61,781 bases of DNA from JBCDCE01 sp039182515 (GTDB lineage Bacteria > Pseudomonadota > Alphaproteobacteria > Rhodobacterales > Rhodobacteraceae). Where the stretch lies: NCBI GenBank assembly GCA_039182515.1, contig JBCDCE010000016.1, positions 1 through 61,781 on the forward strand, written 5' to 3'. The position numbers were made by a program, and so were the translations under genes. The notes below the pieces were generated by a model, which was not told the DNA's origin, did not search any database, and was given only the letters and a program-made list of their open reading frames with translations. Below are positions 33,044 to 42,097 of this stretch, piece after piece (position 1 is the stretch's first letter; each line of letters opens with the position of its first letter).

Positions 33044-33065
33044 GACAAAGTCTCCTAAAAAGGGG

Positions 33066-33776
33066 TCAGAACATAACGGAGAGGTCTTGCAGCCAATAGG
33101 GGAGCACTTCGAGTGCTTTGGCTTCCAACCAATGGTGAACTTTGAAGAGGAGCATCAAGCCAACCGCTACAAACACGACGCCCACAATGGATTTAGACCG
33201 TGCAGCTAAACCTCTGAGCGAGGCGGCACGGGACATAATCGCTTCGCGCGCCCCAAGGCCTATGCCAAGAATAAGTGTAGAGACGCCTGCGGCGAAGAAA
33301 ACCATAATGGCCGTGACCCAGACCAAGCTTTCCCCTTGGCTGGCAAGCGCAATGGCTCCGCCGAGCGTAGGGCCAATACAAGGGGACCACACAGCCCCCA
33401 AAAGCATGCCACCTAAAAACTGGCCTTTGAGCCCATCTCCCGTGCGGTCCATGCCCGCATCGGCTTTGGCGGCAAAACCAGCGGTTGCGGTTTCAAACCG
33501 CGTTGCGAGCTTTGGGACAAGCAATATCAAACCAAAAAGGACCATAACGCCGGCGCCGATTTCGGCGAGCCTGTCTTGCGTCAGCCCAATTTGGCGCCCA
33601 AAGGCCGTAACCAGGACACCAAAGACGACAAAAGCCAGGCTCATACCCAAGGCCAAGGCGATCGGGCCGCGTCTGTCCGCGTTCAAAGCCGAGACGAGAA
33701 CAATAGGTAGAACAGGCAGCACGCAGGGATTGATCAGCGTGAGAAGCCCGGCCAGATATGCGAAAAAAAGATCCAT
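33066..33776 (-). CDS. CcdA / DsbD-type membrane thiol-disulfide transporter
   Basis: The 236-residue protein has about six membrane segments and the two conserved cysteines of the family, in NPCVLPVLP (Cys18) and WSPCIGPT (Cys133). CcdA-like proteins move reducing equivalents from the cytoplasm to the periplasm. Together with the following thioredoxin-fold gene this makes a split DsbD. Possible clients are cytochrome c maturation or methionine sulfoxide reductases; no ccm genes are in the window. Confidence 0.93.
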   Translation of the reverse strand: MDLFFAYLAGLLTLINPCVLPVLPIVLVSALNADRRGPIALALGMSLAFVVFGVLVTAFGRQIGLTQDRLAEIGAGVMVLFGLILLVPKLATRFETATAGFAAKADAGMDRTGDGLKGQFLGGMLLGAVWSPCIGPTLGGAIALASQGESLVWVTAIMVFFAAGVSTLILGIGLGAREAIMSRAASLRGLAARSKSIVGVVFVAVGLMLLFKVHHWLEAKALEVLPYWLQDLSVMF

Positions 33777-33854
33777 CGACGATGTCTATCACCCAAGGTC
33801 ACCCCCAAGGCCAAGACATTTTCTCTCACGAATGCGTCAGGGATTTGAAACGGA

Positions 33855-34127
33855 TCATCCCTTAGTGATGTCCTCATAATCACCAATCCGTAAATAATGC
33901 AGCTCTCGAAAGAGTTTGATTGCCGGGCGCAGACCAAACATCACAGAGCCTATGAGAAAGAGCCAGGTGCCAAGCGTGACCGTCGCTTCGGAAAAGAACA
34001 GCACAGATCCGATAACAAAGAGCGCAGCTGCGCCAAAATCGTTTGCGGTATAGGCCACCTCATAAAGGGCATAGAGGCGCGCGTGTTCTGCGCTGCGGGT
34101 TGGGTTGTCTGGGTGGAAAAGTGTCAT
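33855..34127 (-). CDS. YrhK-domain membrane protein
   Basis: The 90-residue protein has two hydrophobic segments (about 27-47 and 50-66) and the YrhK-like pattern ANDFGAAALFVIGSVLFFSEATVTLGTWLFLIGSVMFGLRPAIKL. The function of YrhK proteins is unknown. It is transcribed in the same direction as ccdA, 78 bp upstream of it, so co-transcription is possible. The start at 34127 gives a short hydrophilic N-terminus typical of the family. Confidence 0.8.
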   Translation of the reverse strand: MTLFHPDNPTRSAEHARLYALYEVAYTANDFGAAALFVIGSVLFFSEATVTLGTWLFLIGSVMFGLRPAIKLFRELHYLRIGDYEDITKG

Positions 34128-34371
34128 CTCTGGCCTCGCTTGGTCAACGCATAGGGCGGTGGGTCTTTTGTCGTCTCAGTGTGCCGTCTTTTGGGCCTAG
34201 CACAACAGTCCCTCTTGAACGGCCTGGGCGCGTGCAGAACACGCGGGTTTGAAGGGATCAGTCGCTCTTTTAATCCGAGCGCCTTGGGTCAGAGCTCGTT
34301 TCGACCTACATGAGGGATAAGAATAATTTATTCATCTGCGCTCTGCGCGCCCTGCAATAGGAGACTTCGTT

Positions 34372-34860
34372 ATGCCGATTGAATTGCCGAGCCGCCGCCG
34401 TTTCTTGCGTAAGTCTGGCGCCCTTGCGCTCGTCGGCGCGAGCTTTTTGTCCCTGCCCGCCCAAGCGCAAGGATTGGCTCCGACTAAATCCATGCGGGGC
34501 GGGTCCAACAACTATCGCCCTGGCGCACCGATCGTTGACCGCATTGGGGGCGGAGGCTTTTGGATGACGGGCACTGTCCGACGGGCCGGCGATGGCGCTC
34601 CGATGGCGGGTCAACGCATTCAAATATGGGCTCATACAACCGAAGGCCATGAGCGCGACCAACGCAGCCATGGGGCGACACTCACGGACGCCAATGGCTT
34701 TTTCCGCCTTGAGATGCCTCAAATCGTGCCTGCTTTTGGACAGGCCCATGGCCATCTCGCGTATGACAGCGAAGATTTTAAGACAGTGTTTTTGCGCCCA
34801 GTAATGCGACGCTCAAGCGATACAACGCTTGAGGCACATTTTGTTCTTGAGCAGAATTAA
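34372..34860 (+). CDS. Tat-exported protein with intradiol-dioxygenase-like fold
   Basis: The 162-residue protein has a twin-arginine signal (SRRRFLRKSGALALVG, cleavage after AQA at about 33). The domain resembles the beta-sandwich of intradiol ring-cleavage dioxygenases (FWMTGTVRRAGDGAPMAGQRIQIWAHTTEG, TLTDANGFFRLEMP). The usual Tyr/Tyr/His/His iron ligands are not obvious: the typical paired tyrosines are missing, although GQAHGHLAY and EAHF supply histidines. It may be a binding or copper/heme-associated protein rather than a dioxygenase. It is directly followed by the membrane gene at 34861 with no gap. Confidence 0.65.
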   Translation: MPIELPSRRRFLRKSGALALVGASFLSLPAQAQGLAPTKSMRGGSNNYRPGAPIVDRIGGGGFWMTGTVRRAGDGAPMAGQRIQIWAHTTEGHERDQRSHGATLTDANGFFRLEMPQIVPAFGQAHGHLAYDSEDFKTVFLRPVMRRSSDTTLEAHFVLEQN

Positions 34861-35436
34861 GTGGTCAAAAAAACACTGATTTGGCTCATGCTTATGGGCT
34901 TGATCACAGTGCCCATTGGGATGGCTGCACTCAGCCCCCTTTTGGCTTGGCGGACGCCAATCTATATTATTGCGAGCTTTGCGGGCATAATTGCCCTTGC
35001 TCTGCTTTTGGTGCAAACGCTCGCGATAAAAGGCCTTTTGCCGGGTCTCTCCACGCTTTCGGCCCGATACACGCATCGTTGGATCGGCACCGGAATCCTT
35101 TGCTTGGTGGTGATACATGTGGGCGGGCTGTGGATCACAAGCCCTTGGGATGTAATCGACGCTTTGCTCTTTCGCTCCCCAACAGTGTTTGCTCCTTGGG
35201 GTGTATTGGCGATGTGGGCGCTTTTTCTATCAGGTGTTCTCGCTCTATTGCGATTTCGCGGCAAATTTCCTTGGCGATATTGGCGCGTGATACATCCGAT
35301 CTTGGCGGGTTTTGCTGTGATTGGAACGGTTGTGCATGCGGTGTATATAGAAGGAACTATGGAACCTATTTCCAAGGCTCTGATCTGCGGTGCAGTAATT
35401 TTGGCAAGTGCCACAGTGTTTTGGCGCCGGATTTAA
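34861..35436 (+). CDS. Ferric-reductase-like transmembrane protein
   Basis: The 191-residue protein begins with GTG immediately after the stop of the preceding gene. It has about six hydrophobic segments. Histidines suited to heme b ligation occur in paired helices (RYTHRWIGTGILCLVVIHVGG and YWRVIHPILAGFAVIGTVVHAVY). This is the ferric reductase / MsrQ-type membrane fold. The arrangement Tat-exported protein plus heme membrane protein resembles MsrPQ-like electron transfer pairs and suggests that this protein reduces the exported partner. Confidence 0.78.
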   Translation: MVKKTLIWLMLMGLITVPIGMAALSPLLAWRTPIYIIASFAGIIALALLLVQTLAIKGLLPGLSTLSARYTHRWIGTGILCLVVIHVGGLWITSPWDVIDALLFRSPTVFAPWGVLAMWALFLSGVLALLRFRGKFPWRYWRVIHPILAGFAVIGTVVHAVYIEGTMEPISKALICGAVILASATVFWRRI

Positions 35437-35606
35437 CTGCTTAATCAGAGATTAATACGCCGAAAAAAGCTTCCCTCTCCCTACCACCCTTCATCCTTGG
35501 GCGATTCGGATAAGAAGCTATGAGTAGGGCCGAATTCTTTGCATAGAGTTTGAACAGAATTTTAGCGATGGGCTTTTTGCTGATCCGTGCTCGGAACGAC
35601 AATCCG

Positions 35607-36743
35607 TCAGTCGTAGCTTCTGGCATCCTCGACCAAGACACCATCTTGCGGCAAACTTCCCGGCTCAACAATCTCGATAACACCACTGAGCTTTAAAGTC
35701 TCTTTGACTGCGTCACTGTAGTTGGCTGACGCATCTGTGCTCTCGATCCGCACGGTCATCACGTCTGATTGTTCAACCCGGCTCGCGATCACGCGCGCCC
35801 GGCTCACCTCAGGATACTTCGCAACCAAAGCTGCCACTTGTTCAGGACGCACAAACATGCCTTTGATCTTCGTCGTTTGATCCGCGCGCCCCATCCATCC
35901 TTTGATGCGCCTGTTAGTGCGCCCGCAGGGGCTTTGGCCCGTCATGACTGCACTCATATCCCCAGTGGCAAAACGCACAAGCGGATAGTCTGCATTGAGG
36001 TTTGTGACCAGCACCTCGCCCACTTCGCCTTCTGGCACAGGCGTGCCGGTGCCGGGTGTTACAATCTCAACAATAACACCTTCATCGATGATCATGCCGT
36101 CCATGGCCGCACTTTCATAAGCGATATGACCAACGTCAGCCGTTGCATAACACTGCAAACACGCAATACCACGGTCTTTGTAGGCCTGGCGTAAGCTTGG
36201 GAAAAGTGCCCCTCCTGAAACGGTGGCTTTGGTAAACAAAAGCGCCGTGCCCAAGTCGTCAGCCTTGTCTAAAATCACCTGCAAGTAGTCCGGCGTGCCA
36301 GCATAGGTGGTACACCCCAAGTGCGCCGCGGCCTGAACCTGAAGCTCGGTCTGGCCAGTCCCAGCAGGCAGAACAGTTGCTCCAACTGCGCGTGCCGCAT
36401 TTTCAAACATCATGCCCGCTGGTGTGAGATGATACCCAAAGCAATTGTGCACGAGATCTTCTGAGCCCACGCCAGCCGCATGCAAAAACCGACCAAAGCG
36501 CCACCAATCGTGGCCAGTACGGCCTGGCTCATACAGAGGGCCAGGCGATTGAAACACATGCTCCGTTTTGCTGCGCACAAGGCCTCCAAAAGGCGGTTCA
36601 GCTTTCTGTAAGCTGCCCAGTTCAGACTTTCGCAAAACGGGTTGATCGGCGAGTTTGCCTTCGATCAACATACCAAGAGCTGCGGCTTGCGCGGAGGCTC
36701 GTTCGTCTGCGCTGCGGGTTTCCAAGGCGTCATAGAAGGTCAT
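35607..36743 (-). CDS. Phenylacetate-CoA ligase-like AMP-forming ligase
   Basis: The 378-residue protein resembles PaaK-type ligases: GPLYEPGRTGHDWWRFGRFLHAAGV, the substrate region GYHLTPAGMMFENAARAVGATVLPAGTGQTE, the YATADVGHIAYES segment and the C-terminal GRADQTTKIKGMFVRPEQV hinge with the catalytic lysine region. It is shorter than PaaK (about 430) at the N-terminus. It should activate an aromatic or other carboxylic acid to its CoA ester. The start overlaps the stop of the upstream hypothetical gene (ATGA), placing it last in the leftward transporter operon. Confidence 0.85.
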   Translation of the reverse strand: MTFYDALETRSADERASAQAAALGMLIEGKLADQPVLRKSELGSLQKAEPPFGGLVRSKTEHVFQSPGPLYEPGRTGHDWWRFGRFLHAAGVGSEDLVHNCFGYHLTPAGMMFENAARAVGATVLPAGTGQTELQVQAAAHLGCTTYAGTPDYLQVILDKADDLGTALLFTKATVSGGALFPSLRQAYKDRGIACLQCYATADVGHIAYESAAMDGMIIDEGVIVEIVTPGTGTPVPEGEVGEVLVTNLNADYPLVRFATGDMSAVMTGQSPCGRTNRRIKGWMGRADQTTKIKGMFVRPEQVAALVAKYPEVSRARVIASRVEQSDVMTVRIESTDASANYSDAVKETLKLSGVIEIVEPGSLPQDGVLVEDARSYD

Positions 36744-37177
36744 GGCGAATTCATCCTTTCAAGGTCAGCCACCCGTGTGTTGATGGATCTAAGTACGTCC
36801 AGCAAAGCTTGAACAGCACCAGTCTCCACGGGGCTCAGACCGCTTATCCAAAACTGGTAGAGGCGCAAAACGCGAAACCGAATGCCGAGTTTCTGATCGC
36901 TGAGAGGCGCGGGACCATACCGCTCCAAAAGCCTGAGCCTTAACGCTTCCGCTCCTACGTTCATGCCTGTGAAATCAGCCGCACGCGACGCAGCATCGGG
37001 TGGCCAAACACCTGTATTGGCAAACTGCTCGAAGGCTTCCGTGAGGAGCACATCCTCAAAGCGCCACTTACGCAACAGTATCTCCCAATCCGCCTGCATG
37101 CCGAGCTCCAAGGGATCTTCGATCTGCTTAAGCCAGGCGAGGAAGCTCGCAAAATCTGCCGTGTCAGTGTTTTCCAA
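36740..37177 (-). CDS. Hypothetical protein in the transporter operon
   Basis: The 145-residue protein is acidic at the N-terminus, rich in Trp, Leu and Arg, and looks all-helical (FASFLAWLKQIEDPLELGMQADWEILLRKW; FRVLRLYQFWISGL). There is no membrane segment or known motif. It sits 12 bp after livF and overlaps the PaaK-like ligase by four bases, so it is clearly part of the operon and may assist the ligase. I do not recognise the family. Confidence 0.7.
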   Translation of the reverse strand: MENTDTADFASFLAWLKQIEDPLELGMQADWEILLRKWRFEDVLLTEAFEQFANTGVWPPDAASRAADFTGMNVGAEALRLRLLERYGPAPLSDQKLGIRFRVLRLYQFWISGLSPVETGAVQALLDVLRSINTRVADLERMNSP

Positions 37178-37189
37178 AGGCCTACCCGC

Positions 37190-38023
37190 TTAACTCAGCC
37201 ACCGCTTGCGCCGACGGTAGCTGCGCACATCCCGGAAGCTTTTTCGGCCTTCCTCAGATACGCCGAGGTAGAACTCTTTCACATCGGGGTTTTCGCGCAG
37301 ATCGGCCGCTGGGCCGTCCATTACCACGCGACCCGATTCAAGAATATAACCGTAGTGCGCAAAGCGCAGTGCCACGTTGGTGTTTTGCTCAGCCAAAAGG
37401 AACGTCACGCCCTGTTCTTCGTTAAGCCGTTTCACGATCCCAAAAATTTGCTCCACAAGTTGCGGCGCAAGCCCCATGGAAGGCTCATCCAGAAGGATCG
37501 TTTCGGGCTTAGACATGAGCGCCCGACCAATGGCGCACATCTGTTGCTCACCACCCGAGGTGTAGCCCGCTTGGCTTTTTCTGCGCTCTTTGAGGCGCGG
37601 AAAATAGGTATAGACCATCTCGAGATCCGTATTGATCTGCCCTCGGTCCCGGCGCGTATAGGCGCCTGTAAGGAGGTTCTCTTCCACCGTTAGGTGCTCA
37701 AAACAGTGCCGCCCCTCCATCACTTGGATCACGCCACGTTGGACAAGATCATTGGGCGTTAAGGCTTGGATCCGGTCGCCCCGATAAAAGATTGTGCCTT
37801 TGGTCACCTCGCCTCGTTCCGAGTGCAAAAGGTTTGAGATCGCTTTGAGCGTTGTGGTTTTGCCTGCGCCATTACCTCCTAAAAGCGCTGTGATACCCCC
37901 CTTGGGAACCCGCAGAGAGACGCCCTTGAGGACCAAAATCACATGGTTGTAGATCACTTCGATGTTGTTCACATCCAAGAGGGTCTCTGTCTCAACGTCT
38001 TGGGATTGATCGAGCATTTTCAA
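37190..38023 (-). CDS. livF: ABC transporter ATPase, LivF type
   Basis: The 277-residue ATPase has Walker A GGNGAGKTT, signature TSGGEQQMCAIGRALM and Walker B ETILLDEPSMGLAP. The arrangement and the N-terminal text match LivF of branched-chain-amino-acid-type (HAAT) importers. The C-terminus is slightly extended with a basic tail (FRDVRSYRRRKRWLS). It lies five bases after the patatin-like gene. Together with LivG it should power the LivHM channel; the substrate of the system is discussed under the acyl-CoA ligase. Confidence 0.93.
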   Translation of the reverse strand: MKMLDQSQDVETETLLDVNNIEVIYNHVILVLKGVSLRVPKGGITALLGGNGAGKTTTLKAISNLLHSERGEVTKGTIFYRGDRIQALTPNDLVQRGVIQVMEGRHCFEHLTVEENLLTGAYTRRDRGQINTDLEMVYTYFPRLKERRKSQAGYTSGGEQQMCAIGRALMSKPETILLDEPSMGLAPQLVEQIFGIVKRLNEEQGVTFLLAEQNTNVALRFAHYGYILESGRVVMDGPAADLRENPDVKEFYLGVSEEGRKSFRDVRSYRRRKRWLS

Positions 38024-38028
38024 CTCTC

Positions 38029-39216
38029 CTATTCTTGGGCCAAGGCACGCAATTCACGCGCGCTCAGCCAAGGGATTTTCTTTGCAGAGCCCATCTCAAA
38101 GCCCGCATCATAAAGCGCTTGGGTCACACAGGCTTCAAAGAGTGTGGAGGTGTCGCAACCTTGCGGGAAAACCACATCTCTGGCGGTGATCGCCCGCAGG
38201 CTCCAGTTGGTTTCTTGGTCCAGTCGCAAGACTTCCAGGATAGATTTTCGCAGGCCCGCGTCGCTCACAATCTGCGCGGAGCGTTGGGCAATGCCTGTGA
38301 GGGAATTTTTCACCGAAGTGGCTTCCAAATCCAAATCGCCATTAATGATAATGTAAGCATTCAGCCTGATGCGCTGGCCACGGCTGCGCGCGTTGGCCAC
38401 GCCTTCTCGCACTTGATCTATAAAGACATGATCGCGCAGGCCGGCATCGGAGTAGGGCACACCATTGATAAAGCGCGGAGGGAAGGCCGCAGGGATCGCT
38501 GAGGTGGCGAGGATCGCTTCTTCGACACAAGGCTCTGCTTCGCTTTTAGGGGCCTCGGCGGCAATTGCGGAAAGGTCAATGACCTCAAACGCACCTGTGT
38601 CTAGGTTCACAGCGCCAACAAAGGCCGTTTGGCCCGCCTCCCGACGATCGACCAGGGCTTGCAGCAACTCCGTATCAACTTGGTCGCGGATAAGAGCCTC
38701 AAGGGGGCTGATGTCCACAAGTGAGTTCGAAAAGAGCGCGCCAAGCGGACCGCGCTCGCGGATCAAATCAGCGCCACCTTTGCCGGTGATGAGGTTCAGC
38801 TTTTCATCAAATTCCGGACCAGCAGCCGCAACAGGAGCCAAAATGCCGCCTGCGCTGGCACCAGTAACGATATCAAAATCGGGCCGAGGGTCTGTTTCAC
38901 TTTGACTCCAACCGGCTAAGAACCCTGCCCCAAAAGCGCCATACTGCCCCCCGGTCGACATCAAGAGATAATTGAGGGTTGGTGTGCTGCGCGTCGCACC
39001 AAAGGCCTGTGGTTCAATCCGATTGTCGAGAAATCGGTCAACCGCTGCGGCAACAGAAACGGCAGGTGCGCCCTCGACCATTGCATCCGCCCTGCGCACG
39101 TTGGGGTCTTCCGCCAAGCTCCCAAGTCCAATGCCAGAGCACATAGGCTCATCAGGCCGCGGCTGTGCACAACCTGCCACGGTCAACAGTAGGAAAAGAA
39201 GGGCGAGCGTGCGCAT
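38029..39216 (-). CDS. Patatin-like phospholipase, lipoprotein
   Basis: From the ATG at 39216 the protein has a lipoprotein signal (LLTVAGCAQ, lipidated Cys16). Patatin motifs are the oxyanion loop TGGQYGAFGAGFLAGW, nucleophile GASAGG (GxSxG) and the dyad aspartate in YSDAGLRD. It should be a membrane-anchored periplasmic or outer-membrane lipase/esterase. A longer frame back to 39390 would run through the intergenic region and bury the signal. It lies between livK and livF inside the importer operon, which is unusual. It may release the carboxylic acid that the system imports. Confidence 0.85.
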   Translation of the reverse strand: MRTLALLFLLLTVAGCAQPRPDEPMCSGIGLGSLAEDPNVRRADAMVEGAPAVSVAAAVDRFLDNRIEPQAFGATRSTPTLNYLLMSTGGQYGAFGAGFLAGWSQSETDPRPDFDIVTGASAGGILAPVAAAGPEFDEKLNLITGKGGADLIRERGPLGALFSNSLVDISPLEALIRDQVDTELLQALVDRREAGQTAFVGAVNLDTGAFEVIDLSAIAAEAPKSEAEPCVEEAILATSAIPAAFPPRFINGVPYSDAGLRDHVFIDQVREGVANARSRGQRIRLNAYIIINGDLDLEATSVKNSLTGIAQRSAQIVSDAGLRKSILEVLRLDQETNWSLRAITARDVVFPQGCDTSTLFEACVTQALYDAGFEMGSAKKIPWLSARELRALAQE

Positions 39217-39286
39217 TGCGATGAGAAGTTCTAAATTTCCAAGGGAATGAGGCCCGGCGCGTGATGGCGCGCCGGGCTTAGCTGGC

Positions 39287-40567
39287 TTAGGAGCAGCCAG
39301 GTGTAATGTTGTTTTCCGCAGCAAAGGCCATGGAGTCGGCTTTGATGAGCGGGCCAACCACATCTGCATCTGCAGGGCGGAAGTCATCAATCAAGCTCCA
39401 GGTGCTGGCGCTCGCATCCCATTGCGCCACACCTGCAAGGCCGTCGCCACCGTGGTTTTGGCAAGACACGGCAAACTCAGGACCGAAGTTCGGGATCCCT
39501 GCGGCGGCCATTTCGTCAGCTGTGATCTCAAGCGCTTCCATCGCATCGCGCATCATTGCCGGTGTGATTTCAGCTTGACCGCTTGAGGCCTGCGCGTCTT
39601 TGGCCGCTTCGTGTGCCAAGAAGGCCGCATAGAGACCGCGGTTGTAGAGAACTGTGCCAACCTGATCACCTGCACCTGCGGCTTTGCCAGCATCAACCAC
39701 GTATTTCTGGATATCAGCAAAGATCGGATACTCAGAACCCACATTGTGGAAGGCGAGCGCTTTATAGCCCGTGGCCGATGCTCCGGCTGGGATCACGTCG
39801 TTTTCGGAGCCAGACCACCAAATGCCCATGAAGTTTTCCATGGGAAAGCGGATATTAGCCGCCTCTTGCACAGCCACTTGGTTCATCACACCCCAGCCCC
39901 AGAAGAGCACATAGTCTGGACGCTCACGACGGATTTGCAGCCACTGGGATTTTTGTTCTTGGCCAGGATAGTCGATGGCGATCGTGTTGAACGCAAAGCC
40001 ATGCTTTTGGGACAGTGCTTCAAGCGTTGGAATCGGCTCCTTGCCGTATGCGCCGTTGAAGTGCAGCAGCGTGATCTTTTTGCCTTCAAGCGAGCCGCCA
40101 GATTGGTCCAAGAAGTGCTGAACACCCACAGACGCGCCATCCCAGTAGTTCACAGGATAGTTGAACGTGTGGCGGAAGACTTCGCCGTTCTTCGCGGATG
40201 TCCGTCCATAACCCATGGTGTGGAGCGGGATGCCGTCGGCTTCGGCTTTGGGGATCAGCTGATAGGTGATGCCGGTAGAAAGCGGTTGATAAACAAGTGC
40301 ACCTTGGTCTTTGGTAGACTCGTAACACTCAACACCTTTTTCCGTGTTGTAGGCCGTTTCGCATTCGATGACATTGGTCATCACGCCACCGATGCCGCCA
40401 TCGCGTTCGTTCAGCAGCGTGAAGTAATCCGCATAGCCATCCGCAAAAGGGATGCCGCCCGCAGCGAACGGACCCGTGCGATAGCTCAGCGATGGGAACA
40501 CAAGGTCCGCCATCACGGGGCTTGCTGCCATAATGGCCGCAACTGTGACTGTGATTGCTTTCTTCAT
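39287..40567 (-). CDS. livK: ABC transporter periplasmic binding protein, LivK type
   Basis: The 426-residue protein has a signal peptide (MKKAITVTVAAIMAASPVMA) and the type I periplasmic binding fold of the HAAT family (GPFAAGGIPFADGYADYFTLLNERDGGIGG; KITLLHFNGAYGKEPIPTLEALSQKHGFAFNTIAIDYPGQEQKSQW). It carries a disulphide-capable Cys pair (CETAYNTEKGVECYES). It gives the importer its specificity. The family binds amino acids, urea, aromatic acids or short-chain compounds, so the ligand cannot be read directly. Confidence 0.93.
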   Translation of the reverse strand: MKKAITVTVAAIMAASPVMADLVFPSLSYRTGPFAAGGIPFADGYADYFTLLNERDGGIGGVMTNVIECETAYNTEKGVECYESTKDQGALVYQPLSTGITYQLIPKAEADGIPLHTMGYGRTSAKNGEVFRHTFNYPVNYWDGASVGVQHFLDQSGGSLEGKKITLLHFNGAYGKEPIPTLEALSQKHGFAFNTIAIDYPGQEQKSQWLQIRRERPDYVLFWGWGVMNQVAVQEAANIRFPMENFMGIWWSGSENDVIPAGASATGYKALAFHNVGSEYPIFADIQKYVVDAGKAAGAGDQVGTVLYNRGLYAAFLAHEAAKDAQASSGQAEITPAMMRDAMEALEITADEMAAAGIPNFGPEFAVSCQNHGGDGLAGVAQWDASASTWSLIDDFRPADADVVGPLIKADSMAFAAENNITPGCS

Positions 40568-40630
40568 AGGTATCCTCCCTAGGATTTTATGAGGTTCGGA
40601 CGGAGTTGGGCCCCGCCTCTTGGGTTGACG

Positions 40631-41707
40631 TTAATAAGGGAACGGCCAGAGCCGCAATTTCTCTTTGGCAAGTCGCCAAAGCTGGGCCAGACCATGGGGT
40701 TCTTTGATCAAGAAGAAGATGATGAGGCCGCCGACTATGACGAGTTGAAGGTGAGCGACGAGATCTGTCGGCCATCCAAGCCAATCAGCGCCTACAACTT
40801 TCAGCAACACGGGCAGAACCACGAGGAAGGCCGCTCCGGCAAAGCTGCCAAAAATTGAGCCCAGGCCACCAATGATGATCATGAAAAGGACTAAGAACGA
40901 CTTGGTGATCCCAAAGCTGTCACCGGCCTCTGCAGCACCGAGGTAAACCGCAAAGAAAAGCGCGCCTGAGATGCCCACAAAGAAGCTTGAAACGGCAAAA
41001 GCGGAAAGCTTCGCCATCAAGGGGTTAACTCCAATGATCTCGGCTGCAATGTCCATATCGCGGATCGCCATCCATTTACGGCCTACTGAACCGCGCGTGA
41101 GATTTCGAGCCAGCCAAGCGCACAACACAACAAAGACCAAACAGATCATGTATTGCGCCCAAGGCGCCGTGTTCGGCCCCGTAACGATTATGCCAAAGAC
41201 GTCTCGCTCGGGAGAAGAAATCTGACCAGAGGCTGAATAGTTATAAAACCAAGGAACTCGGTTGAAGAGCCAGACGAGGAAGAACTGCGCTGCCAATGTG
41301 GCCACCGCAAGATAGAATCCTTTGATCCTAAGCGAAGGCAGGCCAAACATCACGCCAACTGCCGCTGTTATGCCGCCAGCTAGCAGAACGTGTATGAGGA
41401 TCGAGACCTCTGGGAGACCGGTCATCAGTTTGTAACAGGCATAGGCTCCAACGGCCATAAAACCTCCCGTGCCCAAGGAGACCTGTCCGCAATAGCCCGT
41501 GAGAATATTTAGACCAATGGCCGCAATCGCATAAATCAAGAAGGGCACGAAGACCGCGTTGGCCCAGTAGTCATTGATCACAAAGGGGATTATCAAAAAG
41601 GCCACGGCCAAGATGAGGTAATAGCGCCAACGGTCAAAGGCGATTGGGAAGGTCTGGCTGTCGTCTGCATAGGACGTTTTGAAATCGCCCGCCTCGCGAT
41701 AGAACAT
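40631..41707 (-). CDS. livM: ABC transporter permease, LivM type
   Basis: The 358-residue permease has about nine membrane segments and the LivM text AIAAIGLNILTGYCGQVSLGTGGFMAVGAYA near the start. The EAA-like cytoplasmic loop is VGRKWMAIRDMDIAAEIIGVN, which contacts the ATPases, and the end reads IIGGLGSIFGSFAGAAFLV. The N-terminus (MFYREAGDFKTSYADDSQTFP) is hydrophilic and longer than in amino-acid LivM. The gap of 390 bp to livH is much larger than elsewhere in the operon and holds an opposite-strand ORF. Confidence 0.93.
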   Translation of the reverse strand: MFYREAGDFKTSYADDSQTFPIAFDRWRYYLILAVAFLIIPFVINDYWANAVFVPFLIYAIAAIGLNILTGYCGQVSLGTGGFMAVGAYACYKLMTGLPEVSILIHVLLAGGITAAVGVMFGLPSLRIKGFYLAVATLAAQFFLVWLFNRVPWFYNYSASGQISSPERDVFGIIVTGPNTAPWAQYMICLVFVVLCAWLARNLTRGSVGRKWMAIRDMDIAAEIIGVNPLMAKLSAFAVSSFFVGISGALFFAVYLGAAEAGDSFGITKSFLVLFMIIIGGLGSIFGSFAGAAFLVVLPVLLKVVGADWLGWPTDLVAHLQLVIVGGLIIFFLIKEPHGLAQLWRLAKEKLRLWPFPY

Positions 41708-41800
41708 TATTTGCCTCCTTCCCTACACGGCTTGGTCAAACTTTGGCCAAGGCAGCAGGCTATCTCGCTTGCATAACGAGTAAATGTGCGCGGTTTAAAG

Positions 41801-42037
41801 ATGTCGAACAAAGTCCCCAATGTCGAAGCCCCCTTGGATCTGCCGGCACAAAGTGTCGCGGTAAATTCTTGGTCTGACCGCGCCTTTGGGACTGTCCAGT
41901 ACTCGCTCAAAGGTACGATTTTGGGGTCGATCATGGTGCTTGGTGTGTCTGCCTTGTTGGGAGACGGGCACTGGCCGACGATTGGAGCGATTTTAATCAT
42001 CGCCACATATTCCAATGGTTTTGTCAGCAAGCTCTGA
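41801..42037 (+). CDS. Small membrane protein ORF inserted between livH and livM
   Basis: The 78-residue ORF on the strand opposite to the operon starts MSNKVPNVEAPLDLPAQ. It ends with one or two hydrophobic segments (LKGTILGSIMVLGVSALLGDGHWPTIGAILIIATYSNGF). The SD is weak. Codon use looks like that of neighbouring genes, and the ORF is followed by two consecutive hairpins (42045-42088), as a real gene would be. I do not recognise the family. A longer minus-strand frame through the same DNA lacks any recognisable feature and I consider it a shadow. Confidence 0.5.
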   Translation: MSNKVPNVEAPLDLPAQSVAVNSWSDRAFGTVQYSLKGTILGSIMVLGVSALLGDGHWPTIGAILIIATYSNGFVSKL

Positions 42038-42044
42038 TGCGCCA

Positions 42045-42088
42045 AAATTTTCGAGGAAAATTTCGCGAGATTTTTGTGCCAAAAATCT
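42045..42088. repeat. Two adjacent AT-rich hairpins
   Basis: AAATTTTC-GAG-GAAAATTT (42045-42063) and AGATTTTT-GTGCC-AAAAATCT (42068-42088) are perfect 8-bp stems standing five bases apart. They lie 3' of both livH (leftward) and the small plus-strand ORF. They may form a bidirectional terminator, in which case livMKF would need readthrough or their own promoter. Confidence 0.7.
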
Positions 42089-42097
42089 TGTCCCCAT

